From Talpa occidentalis (Eukaryota > Chordata > Mammalia > Eulipotyphla > Talpidae), in assembly GCF_014898055.3 (NCBI RefSeq), contig NW_023601754.1:46431013-46495012 (forward strand): DNA of 64,000 bases, read 5' to 3'. Within the stretch, counting starts at the first letter, position 1. Every line of letters starts with the position of its first letter. The position numbers and the translations under genes are program-made. Positions 34,484 through 46,443 of the stretch are shown here, piece by piece. Below the pieces are notes generated by a model. The model searched no databases and was not told the DNA's origin. It saw nothing but the letters and a program-made list of their open reading frames with translations.

Positions 34484-34699
34484 GCTGAGGCCCCAGCTGC
34501 CTTCATCTCTGTCTGCTCAGCATGAATATGGCATGTTTCCATGAAGGCTGAGGCTAGAGGCCCATCCTTCCTTTTTTATTGCCACCCCTTCTGCCTGTTG
34601 CTTCCCTCTATTCCAAATCATTCAAGCTTCGCAGGGAGAACCCCCAACTCTCATTTTTCTTACTTTTGGAATTATTGGGTGATTGGGGTGATCTGGGGT

Positions 34700-34705
34700 A
34701 ATAAA
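34700..34705 (+). terminator. Polyadenylation signal of U6
   Basis: AATAAA 217 bases after the stop codon. Confidence 0.6.
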
Positions 34706-34987
34706 ACTTTCAGGCCACACTTCCTGTCTGTGTCATTCGGCTCACTCCCTGGTTGGTTCCATCTTTTCACTGGGGGCGCCAGGGGCTCCCTGAGGGTCAG
34801 TGATGAGCTGGGTCCAGGCAGCCCTCCAGGTGCCCACAGTCCCGACAGCACCTCTGTGGCACCCTAGGCTATGGGGCTGGAGGCAGCGCTGGCCAGCTCT
34901 GTGCCCTCCAAGGAGGGCTTCATAGGTGGCATCTTAATCCCTTTAGCCACCAGGGAAGCCCTGAAAAGGTTTATTTTTTATTGTTTT

Positions 34988-35249
34988 TTAAAAAAGATTT
35001 ATTTATTTACACAAGAACCAGGACACAAGCCAGACTCGCGGGAGGGTGAGAGGACTCACCAGACACAGAGCGGGGAGCAGAACAGGCAGACTGATGAAAT
35101 ACACTGCTGAGGGGAGCAGCAGGCACCACAGGAGAGGTCTGCTGTGCCATGTGGGACCCTCGCCGTTCAGCCGGGATAGAACTGGTGCTACAGAGGTTGT
35201 GGACAGCTTCACAGCACTGTGGTCAACCGCCTGCACCACCAGAGGAGGC
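34988..35249 (-). repeat. tRNA-derived SINE
   Basis: Reverse copy, duplicated with its flank (compare 11655). Confidence 0.85.
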
Positions 35250-35261
35250 CCTGAAAAGGTT

Positions 35262-35524
35262 TTATTTTTAAGATTTATTCATTTATGCATACAAGAACTG
35301 GGGTGCAAGTCACAAGTGTAGGGTGTGAGAGGATTCAGCAGAGGCAGAGTGGGGAGCAGAACAGGCAGATCTGCTGAAATACACTGCTGAGCAGAGCAGT
35401 GGGGAGACAGGAGAGGTCTGCTGTGCCATGTGGTCACCTTCCTGGCCGGGAATTGAAATGGTTCTGCAGTGGCAGCAGATAGCTTCACAGTGCTGACACT
35501 TAGCCCCTTGTGCTACCAGGGAGG
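35262..35524 (-). repeat. tRNA-derived SINE
   Basis: Reverse copy, counterpart of 11945. Confidence 0.85.
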
Positions 35525-35644
35525 ATCCTCATTTCCTCTTCTTTTTTTTTTTTTCTCATTTCCTCTTCTAAGGACACTATAATCTTACTTGATGAGGGTC
35601 CACCTTGTTTTAACTTAATTACCACTTTACAATCCCCATATTTG

Positions 35645-35850
35645 GGGTCCTCCCTGGTGACACAAGGGGTGAAGTCTCAGCACTATGAAGCTATTGGCAG
35701 CCACTGCAGCATAAGTTTGATCCCCTGCCAGGGAGCTACCCACATGGTGCAGCAGACCTCTCCTGTCTCCCCCGCTGCTCCACCCAGCAGTGTACTTTGG
35801 TCCGACTGCATGTTCTGTTTCCTACTCTGTATAAAAATAAATGAATCTTT
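35645..35850 (+). repeat. tRNA-derived SINE, short 3' end
   Basis: Forward copy, counterpart of 12293. Confidence 0.8.
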
Positions 35851-36374
35851 TAAAAAAATTAAAAGCAGATATTTTAACCATATTGGCTGAATGACAGGTT
35901 TCTGTAGCTTCCCCCAGACTATTTTCTCATGACTTGTTTCTTATCTTTTCCTGCTTACAAGGAGCCACAGTGAACCCCACCCAGGAAAGTGCGTGTCTTC
36001 TGTGCACAGGGCCAGGGATTTACTCTGTGCGCCCCCAGATCATCACCACAAGCTCCAGCACAGTGGGGACACCCCGGCAGCCCTTCTTGGGGTCCACAGT
36101 TCCCGGCGCTGCCCATCGAGCCCCGGGATTGTGCGGCTTTTTGAACTTCACACCCTGTTTTGTTCACGAAGACCCGGGATTCCGGCGTGTGACACGCGCG
36201 GCCTCAGGGAAGCCCTTGCTGGGCCGCGGGGGGGCTCTGACGGGCGCTGGGGCTCCTGCCCTGGAGACGGCGCCCCCACCTGTGACCTCTGGAAACGCTG
36301 CTGCAGGCGCGGAAGTTCTCTAGGGCGTCCCATAGGCCGCAGGCAGGGGGGTTGCTCAGCGGCTGTCGAAGCTG

Positions 36375-36379
36375 ATTGG
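36375..36379 (-). promoter_or_regulatory. Inverted CCAAT box before U7 exon 1
   Basis: ATTGG in gctgattggccgg, 108 bases before the ATG, in a CpG-rich stretch that begins near 36170. Confidence 0.5.
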
Positions 36380-36486
36380 CCGGTCAGGCGAGGGGAGCAG
36401 CGGCCGGAAAAGCCAGAGCTCAGAGGCCCGGAGGGGACCTGCCGCCCGGGGGGGCCTCGCCGGGGTCAGCGGAGAGAGCGGCGGTC

Positions 36487-39400
36487 ATGGACGGGTCCGG
36501 GCAGCAGCGCAGAGGCGGAGGTGAGGCTGGAGGCAGACGGGCGGGAGGAGGGGAGCCCCGGGACTGCCCCCCTAGAGCCCGGGGAGCGAGATCTCCCGAA
36601 TCCGGTGCCACCAGCCTCCAGCCCCTCCCTCCCCGGGGGTCCCGGCTCGCTTACTTCCGCACCTGATCTCTTCCTGCGGGGGGCGCTCAGACCCCGCCAG
36701 CACCTGGAGACCCCTGAGTCCAGACCCCCCCCCACAGGCCCACCTCCTGCCTCTGCCCTGGGGGGAGGGGCGGCTCTCCTCTCTGCCCCTCAGGCCAGAG
36801 GTCTGCACCCCTTAAGTGTTGCCCAGTCGTCTCCCAACATGCCCCCCTCCCAAGAGAGTAGGACCCAGGCTGGGCCTCCCTGCCTCCTTCTCCATCAGGG
36901 ACTCACTTGTCCTGTCCCGGGTCACTTTATCTCCCAGGGCCCCAGAAGTCCAGTGTCCCCCACAGGGTTGGCCTTCCTCGGGGACCATGAGCGGCTCCCC
37001 ACCCCCATGACCCCACCCCCCGGACTCCAGGGTCCAGACACCTCTCCCCTCTTTCCTCCTGCAGGGCCCTCCAGCTCTGAGCGAATCATGGCGACAGCGG
37101 CCATTTTGCTTGAGGGGTGAGTTTGAGAGGTTTTGTTATTGGGGAGCGGATTTGAGGAGTGGCCCCTTTCTTTCTTTTTTTTTTATATAGATTTATTTTT
37201 ATTTATTTATACAAGCACTGGGTACAGTCAGAAGCGCGGGAGGGTGAGAGAATTCACCAGAGCCAGAGCGGGGAGCAGAGCAGGCAGAAGGACCAAAGGA
37301 CACTGCTGAGGGGAGCAGCGGGCGGCAGGAGAGGTCTGTGCGCCATGTGGGACCCTCCTCCGGTGGCCGGGAGCAGCCGGGGATCGAACCTGCGCCGCAG
37401 AGGCCGCGGGCAGCTTCGCAACCCAGCGCTCAACCGCTGCGCCACCGGGGAGGGAGTGGCCCCTTTCTGACCCTGCATCCTCCACTCCTTTTGTTTTCAG
37501 TTTCATCTGCGATCAAATAGGACCAGCCGCAGAATATGTACCTGAGCTGGCCCTAGAGCAGGTGACCCAGCACCCATACATCAAAGAACTGCTGGAAGTT
37601 ATCAAGCGCATCGCACAACAGGTGTACAAGGACAAGGACAAGGAGCTGCAGAGGTGCGGCCCCAAGACCCAGGACTCCAGTCACTGGTCACCTCCATAAA
37701 CCAGGAGGCCCGGCTTCAGCCCCAAGCCCCTCCTCTCCTGCGATCCGCACCCACAAGCCTTGCTCCTTCACACCCCAGGGTCCAGGGTCCCCTCACTCAA
37801 CTCAGAAGACCGAACTCCAGGCCGTCCCCTCCCCTGGGATCCTGAGACCCTCCTTGGGAGGTCATTTTCCTCTCTCCCCTAGATGTCCCCTGTCTGCACG
37901 TTGACCCCTTGCTTTTCATTTCAGGCTGACCTGGGTCCCTTTACGTCGGGGGTGAAGTGGCTAGCGGGGTCTCCACACTCTGCTAGACACTCTCCCCCCA
38001 TCACGGCTCTCCTCTTTCCTGCAGGTGGTCTGAAACTCTCAGAGGCTTCACTTTTAGCGGATTTTCTCAAGTGGCACACGAAATATTTTCAGGCGGCATC
38101 ACCTGGGGCAAAATTGTCACCCTTTTCTGCTTTGCCAGCAAACTGCCACAACACAAGGTGGGCAGCTTCAGGGTAGGGAGTCCAGGGAGGTGTCCACAAA
38201 ACCCTGAGACCTAGGAGTCCTGACCGTACCCCTGGGGCAGCCCTGTGTCCACAGAGGGAATTGACAGAGACAGCTGTGGCTGCTGCTCTGCTCCTTCCTT
38301 CGCTTACTCATTCAACACACATGGGCCCACCAACACTGCAAAGCAGGCTGGGTCCTGCTCTCCTGCAGCCCACGTGTTACACCTGGTCAGGAAAGACTTC
38401 TAAGAGGAGGGGACATTAAGCCAAAGCCGGGAGGACAATAAAGACGCAGTGATATAGAAGGGTCGGGTGGGCAGAGGCGTCTGGCAGAGGACATAGCAAG
38501 TGCCAATGTCCTGAGGCAGCGCCAGGTCTGTGCTAAAGGCAGTGAGATGGGTGAGGGCTGAGGGCAGAGTGTGGAACCCCTGAAGGACCTTAGCTTTCCT
38601 CACAGGGACACAGGAGGATTATCTCCTGTGTCTGGCTTTAAAAATGAGAATGAGGTGACTGATTTTTAAATTTTTTTTTTTAACATTTATTTATTTATTT
38701 ATTTATTTATACAACACTGAGTACAGTCAGAAGCGCGGGAGGGTGAGAGAATTCACCAGAGCCAGAGCAGGGAACAGAACAGGCAGACTGACGAAATACA
38801 CTGCTGAGTGGAGCGGCAGGCGCCGCAGGAGAGGTCTGCACGCTATGTGGGACCCTCGCCGGCAGCCGGGGCTCGAACTGGCGCTGCAGAGCCTGTGGGC
38901 AGCGTACCAGCCCAGCGCACAACTGCTGCGCCACCAGGGAGGCCGAGGTGACTGGTTTTTCATTTGAAGATTATTCTCACATATGTAGCCAAGTGCTCAT
39001 TGTGCAGCCCACTGTTGTGGCTGTGAGACTGTTCACTCTGGAATCCTGGTAGCTTTTCTCTGGAGACGCTCAAAGTGGAAGAAGGATTATCACAGAACAT
39101 TGTTTGGCAGCTATAGTTGGGAAAGTGACTGTGGGGCGCAGGGGCAAAAGTTGGGACGCTGGTGGGGGGCACCCAGCATGGACCCAGCGAACGATGAGGG
39201 GCCGGGACAGAGGTGGGAGCGGGGGTGGGAGGAAGTGGCTTTCTGGGTGTGTTTGTAACATGGAGCCGATGGGGCCTGAATGTTGGAGGTGGGAGCAGCA
39301 TTCAGTGCTGGGGGCTCATGTGGATCTGGGGAGAAGCAGCCACATAGAGGGTGGAAGGGGGCGTCCAGGGAGTTGGAGAGCAGGTCACGGCAACTGGGGG

Positions 39401-40434
39401 TGTTGAGTCTTAGCTGGCAGGTAAGTCAGACAAGTCCTATTCGGGCAGAATAACCAGTATGCACAAATGTCCTGAGGCAGAAAGGAGTTTCGTGTGAATG
39501 AAGATTGGAAAAAGGAGGAGACACCAAAAAGTAAACGAAAAATTCAGTGTGAACAAGGAGAACTTGTACACCGGCCTGTGGCAGCCCATGCCTTGGTTTG
39601 GATCCCAGGGGTACTTGGGAGGATGGGCGGGTCCTAATAGGGCAGTTGCCAGTGATGAGATCCAAGTTATGAGTGAGAAGAACCACAGGGGGTCAGGGGG
39701 GAGGCAGAGGTTTGAGAAAGGGGCCTGGGGAGTCACCTGGCAGTAGGAGCTCAGTCCTTACTCCCACCTCATCGCCGTAGTTCCTGCACGTCTCTTTGGC
39801 GCCGATCGACGTCATCATGGACATGACGCTGCTCATCATTCGAAAGCTACTGTTGCCCTGGATCCAGGAACAGGGTGGCTGGGTGAGGCCCTTAACCGCC
39901 CCCTCCCCCACTCCGCTGGGACCTGGGGGTCTTCTTGAACCCACCACAGTGCTGCCCCCCTCCACATTTTCTTGTCATCAAATGTGTTCTAAAAGCATTG
40001 CCTCACATGTCTCATCAACTCTATTCATCTGCTCTTGACCCCTCATCTCCTGGTGACCTGTGACCTCCCAGGAACCTCTGACCTGACTGATACTTTGTAC
40101 CCTCCCTTGGGCCTCCAGTTCCCTTGGAACCCCTCACATCTGATACTCCTTGGCCCTCACTCTCTAGTCCCCATTATCTTAGGCCCTGATCCCTGCTGCG
40201 CCCTTGACTTCTCCCTGACACCTCCCCCACCCCTGTCCCCATGAGCCGGCCTGGGGGCTGCCCTAGCTGAGTGCTGATGAGAGATGTCTGTGTCCCCAGG
40301 ATGGCCTCCTCGCGAAACATGGAGAGACACTCAAGTGGACGGCAGGAGGGGCAGATACACTCAAGTGGACGGCAGGAGGGGCATTGGCCATCGGGATGGG
40401 ACTGCTTGCCTTATTCGGACTCGGGCGAACTTAG
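36487..40434 (+). CDS. BAX-like paralog U7, intact six-exon frame
   Basis: Best candidate for a working paralog. Exons 36487-36520, 37065-37116, 37501-37653, 38025-38157, 39781-39882 and 40300-40434 have consensus AG/GT borders and join to 609 nt, 202 aa, with no stop. Every length change from BAX keeps the frame: exon 3 has an extra gacaag (+6), exon 4 is 133 nt, exon 5 is 102 nt and the last exon carries a 30-nt tandem duplication. The start MDGSGQQRRGG matches BAX. BH3 position VIKRIAQQVY lacks Gly-Asp. BH1-like FSGGITWGKIVTLF. BH2 WIQEQGGW|DGLLA. The C-terminus is a hydrophobic anchor (AIGMGLLALFGL). The CCAAT box and AATAAA (40651-40656) are in place. Frame preservation suggests selection; expression is unknown. 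Confidence 0.68.
37178..37453 (-). repeat. tRNA-derived SINE in U7 intron 2
   Basis: Reverse copy absent from other units, flanked by ggagtggcccctttct and ggagtggcccctttct as target duplication. Confidence 0.9.
38670..38945 (-). repeat. tRNA-derived SINE in U7 intron 4
   Basis: Reverse copy at the same site as in U3, U6 and U8. Confidence 0.85.
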
Positions 40435-40650
40435 GCTGAGGCCCCAGCTGCCTTCATCTCTGTCTTCTCAGCATGAATATGGCATGTTTCCATGAAGGCT
40501 GAGGCTAGAGGCCCATCCTTCCTTTTGTATTGCCACCCCTTCTGCCTGTTGCTTCCCTCTGTTCCAAATCATTCAAGCTTCGCAGGGAGAACCCTCAACT
40601 CTCATTTTTCTTACTTTTGGAATGATTGGGCGATTGGGGTGATCTGGGGC

Positions 40651-40656
40651 AATAAA
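40651..40656 (+). terminator. Polyadenylation signal of U7
   Basis: AATAAA 217 bases after the stop codon, same spacing as U6. Confidence 0.6.
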
Positions 40657-40929
40657 ACATTCAGGCCACACTTCCTGTCTGTGTCATTCGGCTCACTCCC
40701 TGGTTGGTTCCATCTCTTTACTGGGGGCGCCCGGGGATCCCTGAGGGTCAGTGATGAGCTGGGTCCAGGCAGCCCTCCAGGTGCCCACAGTCCCGACAGC
40801 ACCTCCGTGGCACCCTAGGCTGTGGGCTGGAGGCAGCGCTGGCCAGCTCTGTGCCCCCCAAGGAGGGCTTCATAGGTTGCGTCTTAACCCCTTTAGCCAC
40901 CAGGGAAGCCCTGAAAAGGTTTATTTTTT

Positions 40930-41200
40930 ATTGTTTTTTTAAAAAGATTTATTTATTTACACAAGAACCAGACACAAGCCAGACTCGCGGGAGGGTGAGA
41001 GGACTCACCAGAGACAGAGCGGGGAGCAGAACAGGCAGACTGATGAAATACACTGCTGAGGGGAGCAGCAGGCGCCACCGGAGAGGTCTGCTACGCCATG
41101 TGGGACCCTCGCCCTTCAGCCGGGATAGAACTGGTGCTGCAGAGGCTGCGGACAGCTTCACAGCACTGTGCTCAACCGCCTGCACCACCAGAGGAGGCCC
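40930..41200 (-). repeat. tRNA-derived SINE
   Basis: Reverse copy, counterpart of 11655. Confidence 0.85.
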
Positions 41201-41214
41201 TGAAAAGGTTTTAT

Positions 41215-41473
41215 TTTTAAGATTTATTTATTTATGCATACAAGAACTGGGGTGCAAGTCACAAGTGTAGGGTGTGAGAGGATTCAGCAGAGGCAGAGTG
41301 GGGAGCAGAACAGGCAGATCTGCTGAAATACACTGCTGAGCAGAGCAGTGGGGAGACAGGAGAGGTCTGCTGTGCCATGTGGTCACCTTCCTGGCCGGGG
41401 ATTGAAATGGTTCTGCAGTGGCAGCAGATAGCTTCACAGTGCTGACACTGAGCCCCTTGTGCTACCAGGGAGG
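41215..41473 (-). repeat. tRNA-derived SINE
   Basis: Reverse copy, counterpart of 11945. Confidence 0.85.
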
Positions 41474-41569
41474 ATCCTCATTTCCTCTTCTAAGGACACT
41501 ATAATCTTACTTGATGAGGGTCCACCTTGTTTTAACTTAATTACCACTTTACAATCCCCATATTTGGGG

Positions 41570-41775
41570 TCTTCCCTGGTGACACAAGGGGTGAAGTCTC
41601 AGCACTATGAAGCTATTGGCAGCCACTGCAGCTTAAGTTTGATCCCCTGCCAGGGAGCTACCCACATGGTGCAGCAGACCTCTCCTGTCTCCCCCGCTGC
41701 TCCACCCAGCAGTGTACTTTGGTCCGTCTGCCTGTTCTGTTTCCTACTCTGTATGAAAATGAATAAATCTTTAAA
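41570..41775 (+). repeat. tRNA-derived SINE, short 3' end
   Basis: Forward copy, counterpart of 12293. Confidence 0.8.
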
Positions 41776-42296
41776 AAGAATTAAAAGCAGATATTTTAAC
41801 CACACTGGCTGAATGACAGGTTTCTGTGGCATCCCCCAGACTATTTTCTCATGACTTGTTTCTTATCTTCTCCTGCTTACAAGGAGACCCATGAACCCCA
41901 CCCAGGAAAGTGCGTGTCTTCTGTGCACAGGGCCATGGATTTACTCTGTGCGCACCCAGATGATCAGCACAAGCTCCAGCACAGTGGGGACACCCCGGAA
42001 GCCCTTCTTGGGGTCCCCCACTTCCCCGCGCTGCCCATCTAGCCCCGGGGATTGTGCGGCTTTTTGAACTTCACACCCTGTTTTGTTCACACAGACCCGG
42101 GATTCCGGCGTCTGACACGCGTGGCCTCAGGGAAGGCCCTTGCTGGGCCGCGGGGGTCCCTGACGGGCGCTCAGGCTCCTGCCCTGGAGACGGCGCCCCC
42201 ACCTGTGACTTCTGGAAACGCTGCTGCAGGCAGGGAAGTTCTCTAGGGCATCCCACAGGCCACAGGCAGGGGGTTTGCTTGTCGAGGGTGAAGCTG

Positions 42297-42301
42297 ATTG
42301 G
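42297..42301 (-). promoter_or_regulatory. Inverted CCAAT box before U8 exon 1
   Basis: ATTGG in gctgattggccc, 108 bases before the ATG. Confidence 0.4.
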
Positions 42302-42408
42302 CCCATCAAGCCAGGGGAGCAGCGGCCAGAAAAGTGAGAGCTCAGAGTCCCGGAGGGGATCTGCTGCCCGGGTCGGCCCCGCCAGGGTCAGCGGAGAGAG
42401 CAGCGGTC

Positions 42409-45400
42409 ATGTATGGGTCGGGGAGCAGCACAGAGGCGGAGGTGAGGCTGGAGGCAGACGGGCGGGAGGAGGGGAGCCCTGGTATGTCCCCCCTAGAGCC
42501 CCTGGAGCTAGATCTCCAAGTGCTCCAGGCAGAACCTCCGGATCTGGTGCCACCAGCCTCCAGCCCCTCTTTCCCCAGGGGTCCCGGCTCTCTTGCTTTG
42601 GTACCTGATCTCTTCCTGCGGGGGCTCTCAGACCCCACAAGCACCTGGAGCCCCCTGAATCCAGACCCCCAGACAGGCCCACTTCCTGCCTCTGCTCTGG
42701 GGGGAGGGGTGGCTCTCCTCGCTGCCCCTCAGGCCAGAGGTCTGCACCCTTAAGTGTTGCCCAGTCTTTTCCCACATGCCCCCCTCCCAAGAGTGTGGGA
42801 CACAGGCTGGGCCTCCCCGACTCTTCTCCATCAGGGACTCAGTTGCCCTGTCCCGGGTCACTTTATCTCCCAGGGCCCCAGAAGTCCAGTGCCCCCCGCA
42901 GGGTAGGCCTTCCTTGGGGACCATGAGCGGCTCCCCACCCCCATGACCCCACCCCCGGACTCCAGAGTCCAGACACCTCTCCCCTCCTTCCTCCTGCAGG
43001 GCCCACCAGCTCTGAGCACATCATGGAGACAGCGGCCATTTTGCTTCCACGGTGAGTAGGAGAGGTTTTGTTATTGGGGAGCGGATTTGAGGAGTGGCTC
43101 CTTTCTGACTCTGCATCCTCCACTCCTTTTCTTTCAGGTTCATCTGCGATCAAATAGGACCAGCCTGAAAATATGTAGCTCAGCTGGCCCTAGAGCGGGT
43201 GTCCCAGGACCCACACATCAAAGAACTGGCGGAAGTTCTCAAGCGCTTCGCACAAGAGGTGGACAATGACAAGGAGCTGCAGAGGTGCGGCCCCAGGACC
43301 CAGGACTCCAGTCACTGGTCACCTCCATAAACCAGGAGGCCCAGCTTCAGCCCCCAACCCCCTGCTCTCCTGCGATCCACACCCACAAGCCTTGCACCTT
43401 CACGCCAGTGTCCAGGGTCCCATCACTCAACTCAGGAGTCCGAACTCCAGGCCACCCCCTCTCCTGGGATCCAGAAACCTTCCTTGGGAGGTGATTTTCC
43501 TCTCTCCCCTAGATGTCTCCTGACTGCACGTTGACCCCTTGCTTTTCATGTCAGCCTGACCTGGGTCCCTTTACGTGGGGGATGAAGTGGCTAGAGGGGT
43601 CTCCACACTCTGCTAGACACTCTCTCCCCATCACGGCTCTCCTCTTTCCTGCAGGATGATGGGAATGGACAGAGTCTTCACTGCTGAGGACTTTCTCAAA
43701 GTGGCACGCCATGTATTTTCAGACGGCATCACCGGGGCCCGGTTTCTGACCTTTTCTGCTTCGCCAGCAAACTGGTGCTCAAGGTGGGCAGCTGCAGGGT
43801 CGTGAGCCCAGGGAGGTGTCCACAAAACCCTGAGACCTGGGAGTCCTGACCGTACCCCTGGGGCAGCCCTGTATCCACAGAGGGAATTGACAGAGACAGC
43901 TGTGGCTGCTGGTCTGCTCCTTCCTTTGCTTATTCATTCAACACGCGTGGGCCCACCAACACTGCAAAGCAGACAGCTGGGTCCTGCTCTCCTGCAGCCC
44001 ACGTGTTGTACACGTGGTCAGGAAAGACTTCTTAGAAGAGGGGACATTAAGCCAAAGCCGGGAGGACAATAAAGACGCAGTGATATAGAAGGGTCGGCTG
44101 GGCAGAGGCGTCTGGCAGAGGACACAGCAAGTGCCAATGTCCTGAGGCAGCGCCAGGTCTGTGCTGAAGGCAGTAAGATGGGTGAGGGCTGAGGGCAGAG
44201 TGTGGGACCCCTGAGGGACCTTAGCTTTCCTCACAGGGACACAGGAGGATTGTCTCCTGTCTCTGTCTTTAAAAATGAGAATGAGGTGACTGGTTTTTAA
44301 TTTTTTTTTTTTTTAAGATTTATTTATTTATTTATTTATACAACACTGGGTACAGTCAGAAGCGCGGGAGGGTGAGAGAATTCACCAGAGCCAGACCGGG
44401 GAACAGAACAGGCAGGACTGAAATACACTGCTGAGGGGAGCAGTGGTTGTGGCAGGAGAGGTCTGTGCGCCATGTGGGACCCTCGCCGGCAGCCGGGGAT
44501 CGAACTGGCGCTGCAGAGCCTATGGGCAGCTTCGCAGCCCAGAGTTCAACCACTGTGCCACCAGGAGAGGCCCAAGGTGACCGATTTTTAATTTGAAGAT
44601 TATTCTCACATATGTAGCCAAATGCCAAATGCTCGTTGTGCAGCCCACTGTTGTGGCTGTGAGACTGTTCACTCTGAAATCCTGGTAGCTTTTCTCTGGA
44701 GACGCTCAAAGTGGAAGAAGGATTATCACAGAACATTGTTTGGCAGCTATAATTGGGAAAGGGACTGCGGGGCACAGGGGCAAAAGCTGAGACGCTGGTG
44801 GGGGACACCCAGAATGGAGCCAGGAACGATGAGGGGCCGGGACTCAGGTGGGAGCGGGGGTGGGAGGAAGTGGCTTTCTGGATGTGTTTGTAACATGGAG
44901 CCGATGGGGCCTGAATGCTGGAGGTGGGGGCAGCATTCAGTGCTGGGGGCCCATGTGGATCTGGGGAGAAGCAGCCACATAGAGGGTGGAAGGGGGCGTC
45001 CAGGGAGTTGGAGAGCAGGTCACGGCAACTGGGGGTGTTGAGTCTTAGCTGGCAGGTAAGTCAGACAAGTCCTGTTGAGGCAGAATAACCAACATGCACA
45101 AAGTTCCTGAGGCAGAAAGGAGTTTCGTGTGAATGAAGATTGGAAAAAAGATGAGACACCAAACAGTAAAAGAAAAATTCAGCATGAACAAGGAGAACTT
45201 GTACACCAGCCTGTGGCAGCCCATGCCTTGGTTTGGATCCCAGGGGTACCTGGGAGGATGGACAGGTCCTAAGCAGGGCAGTTGCCAGTGATGAGATCCA
45301 AGTTATGAGTGGGAAGAACCACAGGGGGTCGGGGGGAGGCAGAGGTTTGAGAAAGGGGCCTGGGGAGTCACCTGGCAGTAGGAGCTCAGTCCTTACTCCC

Positions 45401-46031
45401 ACCTCATCGCCGTAGGCCCTGTGCACGGACATGCGGGAGCTGATCACCAGCATCATGGGCTGGACGCTGGACTTCATTCGACAGCGACTGCTGCCCTGGA
45501 TCCAGGAACAGGGTGGCTGGGTGAGGCCCTTAACTGCCCCCTCTCCCACTCCGCTGGGACCTGGGGGTCTTCCTGAACCCACCACAGAGCTGCTCCCTTT
45601 CTCATTTCCTGGTAATCACATGTGGTCTATAATGTGTTTCCTCACGTGTCCCTTCAACTGAGTGGATCTGGTCACTGACCCTTCCTGCTGGTGACCTCTG
45701 ACCTCCCAGTTACTCTTGACCTAACTAGTACTTTTTACCCTCCTTGGGGTCTCCAGGTCCTCTAGAATTACTCAAATCTGTGATAATCCTTAACCCTCAC
45801 TGCCTACTCCTGACTCCCACAGTGCCCTTGTCTTCTCTCCCCACGTCTCCCTGTGAGCGGGCCTTGGGGCTGCCCTGGCTGGGTGCTGACAGGAGATGTC
45901 TGTGTCCCCAGGACGGCCTCCTCTCACGACACAGTAATCAAATCAAGTGGCTCGCAGTGGCAGTGGCCATCATCGCAGTGGCAGTGGCCATCATCATGAC
46001 TGGAGTGCTTGCCTTGAAAGAGAACAGCTAA
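42409..46031 (+). pseudogene. BAX-like unit U8, frameshifted
   Basis: Exons 42409-42441 (33 nt, one short), 43000-43051, 43138-43284, 43655-43783 (129 nt, one short), 45416-45520 and 45912-46031. Exon 3 has TGA straight after DQIGPA, and exon 4 carries the same missing T in the BH1 region as U3. Exons 5 and 6 are clean: exon 5 ends WIQEQGGW and exon 6 reads DGLLSRHSNQIKWL, then the AVAVAII repeat twice, ending in KENS and TAA. BH3 position: VLKRFAQEVD. The shared lesions show that the U3/U8 ancestor was already damaged before the segmental duplication. Confidence 0.88.
44300..44575 (-). repeat. tRNA-derived SINE in U8 intron 4
   Basis: Reverse copy paired with 14997-15270. Confidence 0.85.
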
Positions 46032-46045
46032 GAAAAAAAAAACCC

Positions 46046-46160
46046 AGGCCTCCCTGGTGGCGCAAGGGTTTAAGAGACAACCTATGAATATGTCCACGGC
46101 TACTGCAGCATGAGTTCCATCCCAGCCGCCGACCAAGGAGCAACCCACATAAATAAATAA
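46046..46160 (+). repeat. tRNA-derived SINE, short
   Basis: Forward copy paired with 17072-17180. Confidence 0.7.
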
Positions 46161-46174
46161 ATAAATATATTTTT

Positions 46175-46443
46175 TAAAGATTTATTTATTTATTATTTAT
46201 GCATACAAGAGCTGGGGTACAGGCCAGAAGTGGGGGTGGTGAGAGGATTCACCAGAGACAGAGTGGGGAGCAGAACAGGCAGATCTACTGAATTGCACTG
46301 CTGAGGGGAGCAGCGGGCGAGACAGGAGGGGTCTGCTGTGCCGTATGGGTCTGCTCCCTGGCTGGGGATCCAACTCATGGCACAGCAGCTGCGATAGTTT
46401 GATAGTGCTGTCTCTTTAACCCCTGGGCCACCAGGGAGGCCCT
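46175..46443 (-). repeat. tRNA-derived SINE
   Basis: Reverse copy paired with 17195-17465. Confidence 0.85.

Noticed and set aside
35993..37120. 375-codon frame over the U7 promoter and exons 1-2
   Set aside because: It starts in the 5' flank and is rich in Pro, Arg and Ser typical of CpG sequence; it is not in the frame of the BAX-like exons.
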